Shown: piece after piece, positions 12,001 through 25,036 of the stretch | Layout of the letters: each line of letters begins with the position of its first letter | How positions within the stretch are numbered: position 1 is the first letter of the stretch | NCBI GenBank assembly: GCA_002189035.1 | Contig: CM007992.1 | Span: forward strand, 372,001-436,000 | Direction of reading: 5' to 3' | Source: Utricularia gibba | Lineage: Eukaryota; Streptophyta; Magnoliopsida; Lamiales; Lentibulariaceae | DNA length: 64,000 bases | Made by a program: the position numbers and the translations under genes | Notes under the pieces: model-generated | The model's input: only the letters and a program-made list of their open reading frames with translations | The model's database searches: none | Told to the model about the DNA's origin: nothing

Positions 12001-12718
12001 ACGATACATCTCGCTATTTTGATATCTAAGGTTATGTTTGCTGTAACTTATTGAAAAATACTTTTGTGAAAACATAGAAGTTAGAATTGGTTTGATAGAA
12101 TAATATTAGTATGTTTAAGTATATTAAAAATGGTTATATATAATCAATTGTATATAATGTTTGACACACGACGATAGTGATATTTATTTATATTATTTAT
12201 ATAAGTATGTCATAACATAAATAGATTGGTTATTCAAACAACAATGTATATGTAAATTTGAATATAAAATTTATAAACTATCAAACACCCTCTTATAATT
12301 TTGCAACTTGTGAAAACTAAGAAATCCTTCCAAATTTTCATTTTTTTGAAATTGAAATTGCTAGTATTTCATAAAAGTTGTTTCATAGTAGAGTTTCATG
12401 AATATGGTAAGAACTCATTTAGAGGATCCACAATCCTATGCTTTAAAAATCCAGATTCAAAATGTTGTAAATTTTAAAGTAATTTTGAAGGTATATTCAT
12501 GAAGTAGACAACCTACTTTATTTATGATGATCTCCACCTTTCTTTATTTTTAAATTGTTTTGGATAATGACTCTTGTGGTTCCTAATTTGTGATTCGAAA
12601 CCCGCATTTGTACGGTATTGACCGTAGGGGCTAGATGCTAAGCTATTCATTGTCGAGTCTTGCTTATAAGAATGGCGAGGGTTGGTTATGATATCCCAAG
12701 CAACAAGCAACCGTCGGG
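9090..12718. other. long AT-rich intergenic region
   Basis: No gene is supported over about 3.6 kb. It includes the FAF-like promoter (9090-9700), two diverged copies of a roughly 62-base AT-rich sequence (about 9851-9912 and 10227-10288) and a GC-richer patch at 11340-11620 with no recognisable protein. It has the look of old, decayed repeat DNA. Confidence 0.5.
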
Positions 12719-13714
12719 ATGGGTTCCGTGGCGGTGGAGGAGGATCCGATCGTCGCCGCCGCTGAGAAGAAGCTGGTGCTCGACCTGTCGCCGTTCATCA
12801 AGGTCTACGACGACGGGAGCTTCGACCGCCTCTCCGACGCGCCTTATGTTCCTCCCATCCCGAGGGATCCTACCACTGGGGTGTCTTCTAAAGACGTGGA
12901 CGTTGCTCCTCCGGTGAGGATATTCCTCCCTGAGATAATCGATCCGGGGATGAAGCTCCCCATCCTGCTCCACTTCCACGCGGGGGGTTTCATGGTGGGT
13001 TCCATATTCTCTGCCGTGGATCTGCAGTATTTGAATGCTTTGTCGTCTCGAACGAACACTCTCATCGTCGCGGTGGAGTACCGGCTCGTCCCGGAATCCC
13101 GTCTTCCGGCGGCGTATGATGACGCGCTCGTCGCCCTCAATTGGGTCTGCTCACACGCCGTTGACGAACCCCACGTGGTGAAAGATCCCTGGATCTCAAA
13201 CCACGGCGATTTCACCAAAATATTCATCGACGGCGATAGCGCCGGCGCCAACATCGCCTACAACTTAGGGACCCGTCTCCGTCCACTGGCTCTACCGGGA
13301 AACCTGGAAATCTCCGGGCTAATCGTATCACACCCCATGTTCTGTGGTTCAACCCCAATCGGAAAAGAATTCGAAGGCGACATTCAACAGGATCTGAGAT
13401 ACCAAGTATGGTCATTCTGTTACCCCAATGTCCCCGGCGGAATCGACAGCCCATTAATCAACCCCCTCGTCGACGACGACGCATCTCTTTCCTCAATGGG
13501 TCGCCCCAAAACTCTCATCGCCGTAGCAGAAAATGACATTTTGAAACTCAGGGCGATGGCCCTAGCAGAGAAGCTGCAGAAAAGTGGGAAGGGAGGAAGC
13601 GCAGAGATCGTGATGAGCGCCGGAGAAGGTCACTGCTTCCATGTGTTCAACCCCCACTCTGAAAAATCGGTGGAACTGTTCGCTAAGTTTACCGCATTCA
13701 TCCATTCCTCTTAG
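12719..13714 (+). CDS. plant carboxylesterase (CXE, GID1-like alpha/beta hydrolase)
   Basis: A single exon of 331 codons, the usual CXE length. The N-terminus DLSPFIKVYDDGSFDR is typical of CXE1/2/12-like enzymes. The catalytic triad is visible: Ser174 in GDSAGAN, Asp273 in ENDILK and His305 in GEGHCFHVF. The oxyanion-hole motif, normally HGGG, reads HFHAGGF, so Ala88 replaces the first Gly of the motif. Relatives hydrolyse small esters, and some act as hydroxyisoflavanone dehydratases or tuliposide-converting enzymes; GID1 receptors lack the catalytic His, which is present here. Start at 12719 is chosen because the conserved N-terminus begins soon after. The gene is notably GC-rich compared with its AT-rich surroundings. 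The substrate cannot be predicted. Confidence 0.85.
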   Translation: MGSVAVEEDPIVAAAEKKLVLDLSPFIKVYDDGSFDRLSDAPYVPPIPRDPTTGVSSKDVDVAPPVRIFLPEIIDPGMKLPILLHFHAGGFMVGSIFSAVDLQYLNALSSRTNTLIVAVEYRLVPESRLPAAYDDALVALNWVCSHAVDEPHVVKDPWISNHGDFTKIFIDGDSAGANIAYNLGTRLRPLALPGNLEISGLIVSHPMFCGSTPIGKEFEGDIQQDLRYQVWSFCYPNVPGGIDSPLINPLVDDDASLSSMGRPKTLIAVAENDILKLRAMALAEKLQKSGKGGSAEIVMSAGEGHCFHVFNPHSEKSVELFAKFTAFIHSS

Positions 13715-16700
13715 CTTGGATTCTCCATACCAAAAAAGAAAGAAATGATGGTGACGTGTGGAGAAGAAGGCGACCAGGTTCCATGAATCGATGGACGTGG
13801 TCCGTATGTTGGTTGTTAGTTTCGTTGGCAGTCACTCCATCCCAATAAAATAAATCATTGTTCTCATTTTAATTTCAATTGAATGAGTATATTTTAATTT
13901 GAAATTTCAAGAGAAATTAAATAAAATTCATGCATCGCACTAACTTTAAATAATATAAATATCCAAGTGGTATATATTTCTAATTATTTAAAAATTTGTT
14001 AAATAAAATAACTAAATATGTATAACTATATTATATAATTATTTAAATCAGATCTATTTATACTAATTTAATTCACCAAAAATATTGATTTCTCGTATTT
14101 ATATCCAAATAACCTAGAGCACGAAAAAAATGATCTTTAGAACTATTTCCATCTTCATAAATTGAAGTTGATCTTTCTCGGCATGCATTTCTCCCATTGA
14201 ATATAAAATGGAAGAAATATAATGAAATAGAATTAAATCTCCTTTAAAATTCTCGGTAAACCCATTTAGTGTTGTTTTGGGCCTTGGGCCCGTTATAATA
14301 CCCAATGATGTAATAGTCTTTGTCTCTGAAGTCAGAACTCGAAGGACTCCCCCCTTTTCGTTTTGTTCGTTGGAAGTAGTTGTGTATTGTTGATATCTCA
14401 GGTAATTGGTGGGTTTTAGAAAGGGATTTTGGAATTGTTCTTGTTCGAGTTTCTGGGATTTGGATGTGTTTCTTGAATTCTTTTGTTAAATTTCGCTCGA
14501 AAGAGAAATTTGGTGCTATTATGATCTGCAGGGCAATCTTTTGGATGCAGTTATCGGGTTTGAAGTTAGCTACCAGATCGGGTAATGGAGGTATGGCGTT
14601 ATTTCCCTCCCTGTCGATTCATCATTCATCGTGTGATCGGACATTGCTGGAAAAGTTTGATATTCATACGAGGAATATAGACGTGTGCGTTGATTTTGTT
14701 TATCACTAACCCTTACATCCAACGTTAGTGAACTGGGTGGCAGGGATTATGGCCCTTGCCCGGCCTTACCATCAGAAACAGTACAATTTTGATGCAGTTT
14801 TGGGCAATGTGGTTGGACAAACAGAGGCATGACGTTTTGAGGGTGTTTAGTGGTGCTCCAAACTACAGAGACAAAGATCACCGTTCCTTGTTGACCATAT
14901 TAGAGTTGGTTTATGCCATTCTTTGCTATTGACTTTTCTTTCGCTGGTCACATGCTTCTGATGATAGATATGCACCTCCTCTGTTCAGCGTGAGCTGATG
15001 TAACATTCTAATACACCATACTGTTTCCTGCTTCCAAGTCTGAGGAGACAGCCCGCACTCTTATTGATGGGCTACGAGTTTCAGCAGACATTATCCACAG
15101 GCAGGATTCCTCCTTCCTTTCATACATGCTGCCACTTATATTCATAGTCTTCCTCAGTTTTCATTCCTTCCCATCCATCTGTGCATTGCAACTCGGTTTC
15201 AAAATCCTTTGCTCGCATGATGTATTCCTGTTTAAAAACAGGATTGGAGACAGCACAGAACTGGTTTTGAGCTGTTCCTGCATCATCCTTATGAGCCTCT
15301 GGCATCCACTCATTGGTTGATCACAGAAAAGAGGCTGGAAGTCGTGTTGGCTTTGATAATGAGGATGTTGTATAACCAATCTGGGTGATGCTGTTGAACC
15401 AAAGACTTCTACTTTGATGGTACGGGAGGTCACAATGCGGGGCATTATGGGGAATTCACCTCCCTTCAGCTCATCATTCGGTCATCAATGACGTCAGCTC
15501 TCCCTAAATTATTAAACTTTTTTTTTTAAAAAAAAACTCTCCCTCTCATCTGACTATATAAATGCCAGAATCAATGTCTCTAATTATAGTACCATTCCAT
15601 TGGCTGCAAGGTGGAAACATCCCCCCCCAAAAACCTTCTTTTTATATTTTTATTTATTAAAAATAGATTAATGGGTTTTAAAATTTCCAACTTTCGTGAC
15701 TAATAACAATTACAAAATATTTAATTAATAATAATTTTTCATTAATTAGTCTTAGTTAATTATGATTAAATATCTGAATTTTACAAATATATATTTAAAA
15801 TATCATATTATTTTAAATAATATAATTAAAAATATATTGAAAATTTTGAAAACACTTTAAAGTAGTTATCATAAATTTATTAAATATAACTAATTCCCCT
15901 GCAGTGCAGATCAAAATATTATATCATTTTAATTAATTTCTTTAATTATTATACCACGTGGGCCCACGCCGACAGCAGCCCATTCGGGCACACCCCCGCA
16001 TGGGCTCATCACACTCACCCACTTCCCCTATACACCATGTTTGAAAAATCCCTTTATTTATGTATTTAAGTTTGAAATAAAAAAATGGAGGAGATTATAC
16101 GACACGTGTACCCTACCCGGGCGTTAAAGCAACTTAGACCAGCAATAATGGACGATTATAATATAAATTCTAGTGTAATCCAAGTAATAATACAACCCCT
16201 GTCCAATTGGATTGAATTTCAAACTTTTGAGATGATATAATATTAAATAATGCGGAGGATGTAAGAAAGTGACACGTGTCATATCAAGGTAAGTAAGTAT
16301 GCCCAAGGTAGGCAGATAACATAATTTAACTCATTATTTTGATTTTAGGAACCCCTAGAAATCCAGCACACGTGAAAATGGACTTTTTTTAAAAAAAAAA
16401 TCGTGATTATTTAATTTAATTAAAATATTTGTCATTAATTCGATTATTTGTTTAGGGAGCGCCACGTGGAGTAAAGAGGCGGGACACGTGGCACTGCTCG
16501 GTAATAAATTCAATGCTGCTGGTGGGCCATCCCCGAATGGTGTGACGTGGCGACGGGAGATTACTTTTAATCACACCCGCATTTTGATATTTTAAAAGTA
16601 ACCCAGGAGAAAAATCAAAAAAGCGTACTGGGCAACAACTGGATAACACGAAAGAAGATTCTAAATAATATATATAAAATAATATTTCCTTGAAAACAAC

Positions 16701-18033
16701 TCCGCGTACCGAATATTTATAATAAAAAAATCCCCTTCTCCTAAACAATAAATAAATAAATAAATTTTAAATAGGGGCCGGGCCCCACACAGTTCTCGGA
16801 AGTTCCGTGACCGTGAACTCCAGCTTTGTTTTTTCCTCCCCCATCTCTCACCGTCGCCTTCGTTTTGATCCAACGGCTCAGATTCGCCCCCGAACCGAAT
16901 CAGGCTCCGCTTGCCAGCTAGGTTTCTTAAATTGCCTAACCTCCACGTCAGCGTCTTATCTAACGGCTCACTTTTTCCACGCCTGGCGTCAACATATCTC
17001 ATCCGTCCAATCTTGGACCCACGTGTCGTCTCTCTCCGCCCCCAATCCCTACCCTAATTATTGCCTGCAGGCCCCCTGGGGGGTTTTTTAGATAAATAAA
17101 ATAAATATTTGTTTAATTTTGGGATGGGTTTTATTAGGTAAAAAAGTAAATGTGGGGGAAATGAATAATTTGACCGGTCGATATTTCTTCCGCGGTGTCC
17201 TGTCCTAGATTCCATGTTAGCTTTCATAAATGATACCTGCAACCGGCTATTCCCGGTCTCCACCCCCTCATTAATTGTTTCTATTATTATATTTATTAAC
17301 CGTTTTTATTATCATCATCATTATTACGAATTGTTGGCCTCTACGTGACTCTCGAGAAATATTGAACCCTAGACGCGACTTATAATATTCTCTGGATGGT
17401 GACTCTTTTTGTTTTTTTCTTGTTTTTTTAATGAAAAATTCCTTAATTTACCAAATTAAGTAGGGGGTTGGGTATGGAACGTGATTTAATATCAATTTAG
17501 GAAAGTTAATTTGTGAGGTAATTTGGGTAGGGGAACAGGTACACCGACACGTTCCGGTGAAATCTGATTTTGGTCGGGTAGAGGGGGAGTGATCCAAGGG
17601 TGGAGAATGAATCCACCGTGGAAACGGATGAATTAGGGCGGTTGATCTGGGAGGAGAATGGACGGATACGATTCATTTGCGTGACAAAGCGGATGCATCT
17701 GAGGGCTCCACGAGGGCTGTGAAAGGGAGCTCTGGGGAGGGGGGCGAGATGGGGAGGGATGATAAGATTGAGAGAGCAGAAAATAAAGGGCTCATTTATA
17801 GGAGGTGGAGAGAGAGGGAGAGGGGTGTGGGTGAGGTGCAGGAGGAGGAAGAGGACGAAAAAGGGAGAGCCGGGTGATACCCATCTCGAGATCCTGGGAG
17901 AAAAGATTTAAAGGTTGCTGTTTGGATTCAACTTGGGGGGTTGTGAATCTGGGTTTCTTTTTTTGGGGTTGTTGTTTTTTGTGATATGGGTTTGTGATTT
18001 GTTCATCTGGGTGGAGATTGGAATCACGGATTG
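13715..18033. other. intergenic region and TIC upstream sequence
   Basis: AT-rich to 14330. From 14330 to 15480 the sequence is more complex and transcript-like (CT-rich start, a CAGGTAATT donor-like site near 14400) but holds no recognisable protein; a non-coding transcript is possible. 15480-16000 is AT-rich. 15950-17030 holds the G-box cluster. 17640-17880 is a GA-rich stretch that fits the 5' leader of TIC. Confidence 0.45.
15954..17025. promoter_or_regulatory. cluster of seven G-boxes (CACGTG) upstream of TIC
   Basis: Perfect CACGTG palindromes start at 15954, 16103, 16273, 16369, 16463, 16485 and 17020. Several have the extended forms GACACGTGTC, GCCACGTGGA and GACACGTGGC, which resemble ABRE/PIF/bZIP sites. 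They are 1.0-2.1 kb upstream of the TIC start codon. About 0.3 would be expected by chance in this length. No other protein gene is nearby. Confidence 0.5.
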
Positions 18034-21000
18034 ATGGACAGAAACAGGGAAGCCAGAAGGGCTACTATTGTTGGCTCTAATGGCTTCAACAGGAGGAGAC
18101 ATAGGATGAGCAGTCTCAGAGATTCTCCTGGTGGGTATCAGTTTCACAGATCTGGGTTATGTTTCTGGTTTTTTGGAATCAGAGTTTTGATTCTTTTTTG
18201 TTTTTGCAGAAGAAGATGGGGGATTGGAGTTACAGGAATCCTTGAGATTGAGGGAGCGTGTGAAGAAAGATCGAGATCGGGATCGAGATCGAGAGAGGGA
18301 GAGAGACCGCGAAAGGGAAAGAGAAAGAGATTTAAGGGAAAGGTCTAATCGGAGTAAGAGGAGAAGAACGGAGAAGTTAACGAACAACAGAGGCGATATC
18401 GCCGGAGATGAAACTTCCGATGAGAGTGCCAACGATGATGAGGATGAAGAAGATGAAGAACGCGCCGCCGCAGTTGGGGGTTCCGGCGTCAGATTGGTGG
18501 CGCCGCCGGTGGGTTCCATTGCGAACCACCACCATAACCATCACCACGGCGCCGGGTCGCTTGCAAACCTCCAACACAACAGTAATTTTGGACAGAGTAC
18601 CAGTGCTGTGAGCAACAATCATCAACTACAGCATCGGAAGACTTTCCCTCCTGGTTCGTCTGCATCCAAGGTTTTCCGGTCACCGCCAGGATGGAAATCC
18701 GGCGACGAGATGATCGGTGTTTCAGTACCCAGAAAAGCTCGGTCTGGTAAAGAAACAAACCCGATTTCTAGACGTCTTTTTTGTTGTGTTTATTTGGGCA
18801 TTGACCTTTACCTTTTTTGCAGCATCTACAAAGAGGTCGAATGACTGGATTTCAAGCAGCAGCAATAATAACAGCGGGGTGCAGCTTCCAGCAGAGAGCA
18901 AACTCTGCGGCAAGATTCCAGTTCTCCGGCTAGACACGGTCCCGTTCCGTCGGCCGCGGCTGTGCCCCCTCCAGTTTCCCCTTCCTCCAATGCAAAGAAG
19001 CTTGTCCGTTTTCGCAGGCTCTTTTTTTCTAAAATGGATCCATTGTTCCTTCCACTCTTTTCTCACGAGTTTTTCTCGACCTGCAGAAAACGAACGCCAA
19101 CAGCGCCGGCGGCCCGAAGCCTAAACCACCGAAAGCATCTTCAAAGCACAATTCATCGAATCCAGAGGAGCTGGAGATTGAAATCGCCGAAGTTTTGTAC
19201 GGTTTGATGACTCAGTCACATGCGCCTGCAGCCAAGAAAGAAGAACCCAGGGAAGCGAATAGATCCAACGTTGATTCCAAATCAAGGAACTCATCGCCGA
19301 TTTCTAATTCATCTAATCTGAGTTACCCATCTCTGGGGACTAATTCTAGCCCACTTTCTGTGATTGGTGAGGGTTCTGTTTTTTCCTACTTCTTTTCCCT
19401 GCGCGTTTTCGAGTTGTTGATTTCTGTAGTTCTGCTGCAGCTCCGAAGCGGAAGCGGCCGAGGCAGGTTCCTGATAGCTCAGGCTACGGAAACCGGAGCC
19501 TTCCGTCGGCGGATCAACAAGTAAAAGCTGAGGTTTCATCTCCTTTGGAAAAAGCCACTTTAGAAAATGGGAATGAACTGGGGGCCATCTCCGTGGATTC
19601 ACATGAGCCGCTGGAGACCAAGCCATTGGAATCTAGCAAAATGGATTCCGATTTCAAGGAAAGTTCTAAAGAAAAGAGATGTTTTTCCGGAAAGATCGAG
19701 GATAGCAGATCTCCAAGGGAGAAAGAGTCTGTGGCAACGAGAGAGGTGGAGAGTGCTGTGAAGGATTCATCGGTTGCTGCACCGATTAAATCGTGAGTTT
19801 TTGTGTTTAAAGCTGCAACAATATGAGGGAAAAAAAATCTTGATTCTTGGAAGTCAAAGACTTGATTTGTTCAGCATTTTTGGTGTGGGTATGCAGGAAC
19901 TTGCTGGCGACGGAGATGGAAAATCCGAAAGATGCCAAGTTCCAAATAGATCTCATGGTGCGTCTGGGGGAGACTCATTTTTTCGGATATTTTGTCGTTT
20001 CTTTCTTTCCCCCTCCTCGATCTGTATCTTTATCGAGTTTTTCGGTAGGCTCCGCCGCCGCAGGCGAGATCTTCGCCGGAAAGAGACGCCCCAGATGGAT
20101 CCACGGCCAGAGCTGTAAATCCCAAGCATGTGTTGTCTATGGATGTTAAAGTATGTTGTTGATTCTTAAGTGTTCTCCCATGTTTCGGTTTTTTTAACCT
20201 TCTCGAGTCTTTGCAGTCTCTGAAGAAAGTTGACTACGCCGACACGGAGGAAGGCGGGGCGAGAGAGCCCACAGAAGAAGGTGACTCTCAGAAGGTTGTT
20301 GATGATAAGGTGAGACTTGTCGACTTCCAGCTCGATTTGGAGAAGTCCGAGAGAGAAGCAAATTCCGTTTGCAACAAATCGGCGCAGAATACTTCCAAGC
20401 ATACCCAGATGCAGTTCAAGGCCGCCAAAGAAGAAGAGAAATCTGGTACGGTCCTTCCATCTCTCTCTCTCTCTCTCGTCCGTGTAATTCTTGTTGTGTT
20501 TTTTTGGGGAGAAATTTGATGAGCTTTTGGTATTAGGACCATCAGCAGGCGCAGTGCCTCTGCCTTTGTCCATGGCTAGTTGGCCGGGTGGGCTCCCTCC
20601 GGTGGGGTACGTTTCTGGTGTGCTATTCATCGAAGTATCTTTGAATCCGTAATTTTTTTCAACTGTGTGGTGAAAGTCGAATGTACTGTTTCTGCAGGTA
20701 CATGACGCCTTTGCAAGGGGTGGTGTCGATGGATGGAAGCTCCGTTGCTCAGCCACATTTACAGGTACACGTTTGGTGGTTGCTCTCCTTCTGCTCCCAT
20801 TTCTTCGTCTCTTTTGCCCCTTTGTCTTGATCGCTGCTTCTCTGTAGCCCTTGATGTCGCAGCCACGACCGAAGCGCTGCGCGACTCATTGCCACATTGC
20901 TAAGAATATCCAGTTATTGCAACATTTCATGAAGATGAGCCCTTTCTGGGCAGGATCACCGGGTGCAGCATCGTTGTTTGGGACAAAATCTTGCAAGATT

Positions 21001-23622
21001 AATGCTTTGCCTTCTGCGGATTTACAAGGAGGGAACTTGTCTCTCAGAGCTGCTGCCGCGGCCGCGGCCGCTGCTTATAATAATTCCGTGGATAAGGGAA
21101 GCAACGGGGGCGGCGTGCCCAACACGGGGAAGGAGAAAAGTGGTCAGCCTGCTGGCTCTGCCCCTGTAGATTCGAGGAAGCAGCAGATTCTGATTCAGCA
21201 AGCTTTGCCTCCTGTAGCGGCTGGTAGTTTACTGGTATGAATTTCGAGCTTTTGCTGTTTTCAACTTGGCTCAGATTCTTATAATCGCCGGAATTGTTCT
21301 GTGACAGGGCCCGGCTTTTATATTTCCTTTGAATCAGCAATCAGCAGCACCAGCTGCGGCGGCGGCAGGAGCTCATCCAGGAGCAGCGAAACCGTTGCCG
21401 CCTGGGGCTGCTCCCAATGTGTCCAGTGGATCGCCGTCCGTACTGTCGTCTGCAGCTGCTACTATGAGCTTCAACTACCCTAATATGGCTCCTGCAAATG
21501 AATCTCAGTACTTGGCTATTTTGCCCAACAATGGCTACCCTTTCCCAGTACCGGTGGTCGGGGCACCTCCTAATTACCGTGGAACTCCAACCCAGGGAAT
21601 GCAGCTGTTCAATGGGTCGTCTTTCTATTCGTCTCAGATGATTCTACCCTCGCAACTGCAGCAGCCCCGGCTGCGCATGTGGCTCAGTTGCTTCAACCTC
21701 CACCGGGTGCTTCTGCTTCCACCGGTTCGTCACAGAAGATTATGCCGGGCCAACAGTCACGGCCGCAGAATGGTAGTGTTCCTGGTGCCACGGGGAATGT
21801 GAGCATGCACAATTATGGTGCCCACAAGAACCAGCCTTCTCAGCAGCTCCAACAGTCCCATAATGTTGGGGAAGATGATGGTAGAGTAGCTCGGGGCGTG
21901 TTGAATATGTATGGTCAGAATCTGGGTTTGCAGCCGCAGAATTTTACCTTGATGACGGCACCTTCATCTGCCTTGGCCACCGGCGCCGCCGCCGCTGCTG
22001 GTTTGAGCTCCACCACTAGTCATATGGAGAAGAAAGCTTATCAGGTGCAGCAGCAGGGCTTGAAAGCAGGTGCAGAATCTTTGCCACCAAGCTTCGCCAT
22101 GTCTTTCGGCACCAGCATCAATGGAACCACTGCTTGTCAGACTATTGATTTAGCGTCAGCAGCTCAGAATCATGCCATCTTTCAGAGCTCATCGGAGACT
22201 GCTCGACAGAATATCCAGATGATGGCTGGTTCCGGTGTTGTGCAGAAGAGCAATTTCCGAATTTTGGAGGATGCGAAATCTACTGGTGTTGATTCTTCGT
22301 CCAATGGTGATGACAAGAAACTTGGTGGTGGAAAAGCTCATGGTGCTGGCCATTCCATTGCTTTTTCTAGATCGGATTTGCCGGACTCGGTGGTGGTTGC
22401 TCCAGTTCAGGCCAATAATGTGACCCAAAGCTCCAGTCGATCTCCAGTTTTGTCAAGTACCAGCCGCAGCAGCTCACACCCCTCGACAAGCAATTCCGTG
22501 GGCGGTGTCACCATCTCTAATGCTTCGAGCATCCATTCCCAGGTTCAACCTCTGCAGCAGGAGCAGTTTCTGCAACTAAAACAGCAGCAGGAACATCAGA
22601 GGCTGTCCTCAACTCCGGCTAACCGGAGTAAAGCGACTGCGGGTAGCAATGGCAGTACGTATTCAGAGCTGAGCTCGTCTCCGGCCAAGTTTCGAAGTGG
22701 ACTTTCTGGCTGTTTTCTTCAGAATCAGGTTCAGAGCAGCCCTGGGAGCCCCAATCAGCAGTCTCATTGGAAAAACTCTTCGAGGACTCCAACCTCTCAG
22801 GCTCCATCATCTCTTGCTCCTTCGGCGGCGGCTGCAATAAAAAATCTTCCTCCTCAGCAGCACGCACGCCCTTCTCAACCCCCGGTGCTCACCCAGATAT
22901 CATTTGGTGGGAATCAGAAAGCAATGTCTGCAAGTCAAGGGCAAGCAGCTCCCATTACCAGCCAACCTCCCTCTTCAACACCTATGGTGGTTGGATCTCC
23001 TACGACGTCCACCATCTCGAAAGGCGCCGGCGGAAGCCCGCGGATGGCTACATCGGCTCTAACAGGTAAAATTGGCCAGACTACACCGTCAGCTCCGGCG
23101 TTGAAGAATCCACCGTCCGTCACAAGCCAGAAGTCAGCATCAGTTCTCGGTAATCTTCACGTGGCTTCATCGGCGAGTAATGGAGCGAAGAAATATACGC
23201 AGCTTGTCTTTCCGAATCCGTATATGCAGTCTCAATCCCAGCACTCAGCCAGCACAAACTCCAGCACGGGTAGCCCTGGCGGTGGTTATATGTCGAAAAG
23301 GCGCCCTGATCATCAGCAGACTCCACCACCAACTACTTCCGGATCATTGTCCGCCGGGGTGCTCTCATTAAACCCTCCGTTGGCCGGGACTGTTACAAAT
23401 GATCCGGCTAAGGCGATTGCAGCTGCCGCGGCGAATGCCAAAGGTGGAGGAGCGCTATCGTCTCAGGGCATCCTGAATGCCTCGCAGTTTCCTGCTCAAA
23501 CTGCAGGAACTGGATTGTCTGCTGGTTTTTCTTATCTCCATCCGGCGGCAGTTCAGGTGAAACCTGCCGAGCAGAAGCAACCTCCAGGTTCGCTTTCAGG
23601 TGTCATAAACAGAGAGCTTTAA
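18034..23622 (+). CDS. TIC: TIME FOR COFFEE (circadian clock regulator), two one-base frame breaks
   Basis: Twelve exons: 18034-18130, 18210-18746, 18823-about 19003, 19087-19366, 19441-19792, 19897-19957, 20049-20150, 20217-20446, 20537-20606, 20697-20764, 20848-21234 and 21308-23622. TIC landmarks appear in order: MDRNREARR, RRRHR, the RD/RE-rich stretch, DEMIGVSVPRKARSASTKRS, LEIEIAEVLYGLMTQS, APKRKRPRQVP, KFQIDLM-APPPQARSSPERD, SMASWPGGLPPVGYM, QPRPKRCATHCHIAKNIQ and a long Ser/Gln/Ala-rich C-terminus. TIC is a nuclear protein that sustains clock amplitude and metabolic and jasmonate signalling. The frame breaks at GGGG 18876-18879 and CCCC 21665-21668. In each case one more base restores family sequence. 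Exon 3's donor is uncertain. A GA-rich leader precedes the start. Confidence 0.88.
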
Positions 23623-25036
23623 GTTATGGATATACTACTGTGAACAGGGAAATGACATTTCGAATACTTTCCAGCGTGACAGGAAATGAACGGCATTGAA
23701 GCCGCCCTGATCACACCACCCAGCAAGCACCCTCGACGATGGCTCTCGACATAGGAACGTCGATGATGGGCCGTCGTTGTACATCGCGGACTCAGATGAG
23801 AAGGGGCAGATGCGTTTTGGGCGCACGCGGAAGACTAGAAAGACGGCGCCGGCCGTGCCTTCAAATGCGTAGGTTGATTAATTTGTCTCCTTTGAGCTGT
23901 CCACTCCGTCAAAGATGGGGGAAGTGTAATACGTCTTCCCCTCTTTTTTTCGACTCTTTGGACCAAAAAAAAATCTTTCTTTTCACCATCTGTTCTCTTG
24001 TATCATCATCATCCATCATGCGTTTGTTCTATATTCCTGAAAGCATATTCGGGAACCGAAAAGAATTTCCCAACACTCATCAATATCTTGTCTTTTTCTG
24101 TATATATAATCTTTTACAAGAATTTGAATCTCTTTCATCTATCGTCACTCGAATCTCTTTCCAGATTCAGCTGCTTTCCACCGTGTTCCACTTCAAAGCA
24201 AAAGCTTGAGGATGGCTTCATATGTATATATAACTTCAGAATACATATGAATTGAAAGAGAAAAGGTGATGATGGGGGTCCATGGCGCAATGGGATTATG
24301 AGGAAAGTGGGGCTTGGTGTTCGATCGGAGTGGCAGAGTTCGGTGGGCACACCATGAAAGCATTTGATTGGGAAAGAGGCAGTGGCAAATGGCCCCTACA
24401 CTCATTAACTGTTTGTCCTGCTCCCTGATTGCATTGCTGACACCGCTTAAAATAATTGATTTTTTTCCCACTGCCTCTGTATACACATGGATGAGTGCTT
24501 GTCTCCCGGAGTTTTGTCTGCAGAAAGGAGGATGAAGCTAAGGGGTGGTAGTGGAATGAACTTCTGGTAAACATATGCTTTCAACCCTGGCCTAGTTTGA
24601 TGAAAAGGGAAGCAGTGTTATGATTCATATAAGCTAGCCCATGAATGAAATTCAATGAGGTTCTCCTGCAACTATGAATCATGGAAGAGAAAATGTGTAT
24701 TCTGTGTATCGCCTGTGTGCTTCCATGCATCATATTCCTTCTCCTAAGACCATGGAATCCCCCATATCATATATTCCAGTCATTTCCTCGTCCTAACTCT
24801 CATGGATGTATTCTGCGGACGAGGTTTTCTATGACCAAGCTTGAAGCAGAGACACTAAAAAGAGAAACTTGTATCAGAATCACCTTCAGGACTTGAGAGG
24901 ATCCTGCTGTCACTACTTTACTTTGAGTAGCATTATACACAAGATATGATCACAATGGCTGTAGTGTTTTGGAACAATTGCTTGCTGCTAAAGCCACAGG
25001 AACGTATCATCACATTGAGTTTCATATGCTAGCAAA
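23623..25036. other. TIC 3' flank and intergenic region
   Basis: 23623-24200 probably contains the 3' UTR of TIC (T-rich, with a GC-rich patch at 23690-23880 open in one frame but unlike any protein I know). The remainder to the DUF868 stop codon shows nothing assignable. Confidence 0.5.

Noticed and set aside
17670-17880. 66-codon GA-rich frame
   Set aside because: Purine-rich leader sequence gives a repetitive Glu/Arg/Gly translation; there is no sign of a real protein.
23739-24209. 156-codon plus-strand frame after TIC
   Set aside because: Starts Arg-rich and turns into hydrophobic T-rich translation; it fits the TIC 3' UTR.
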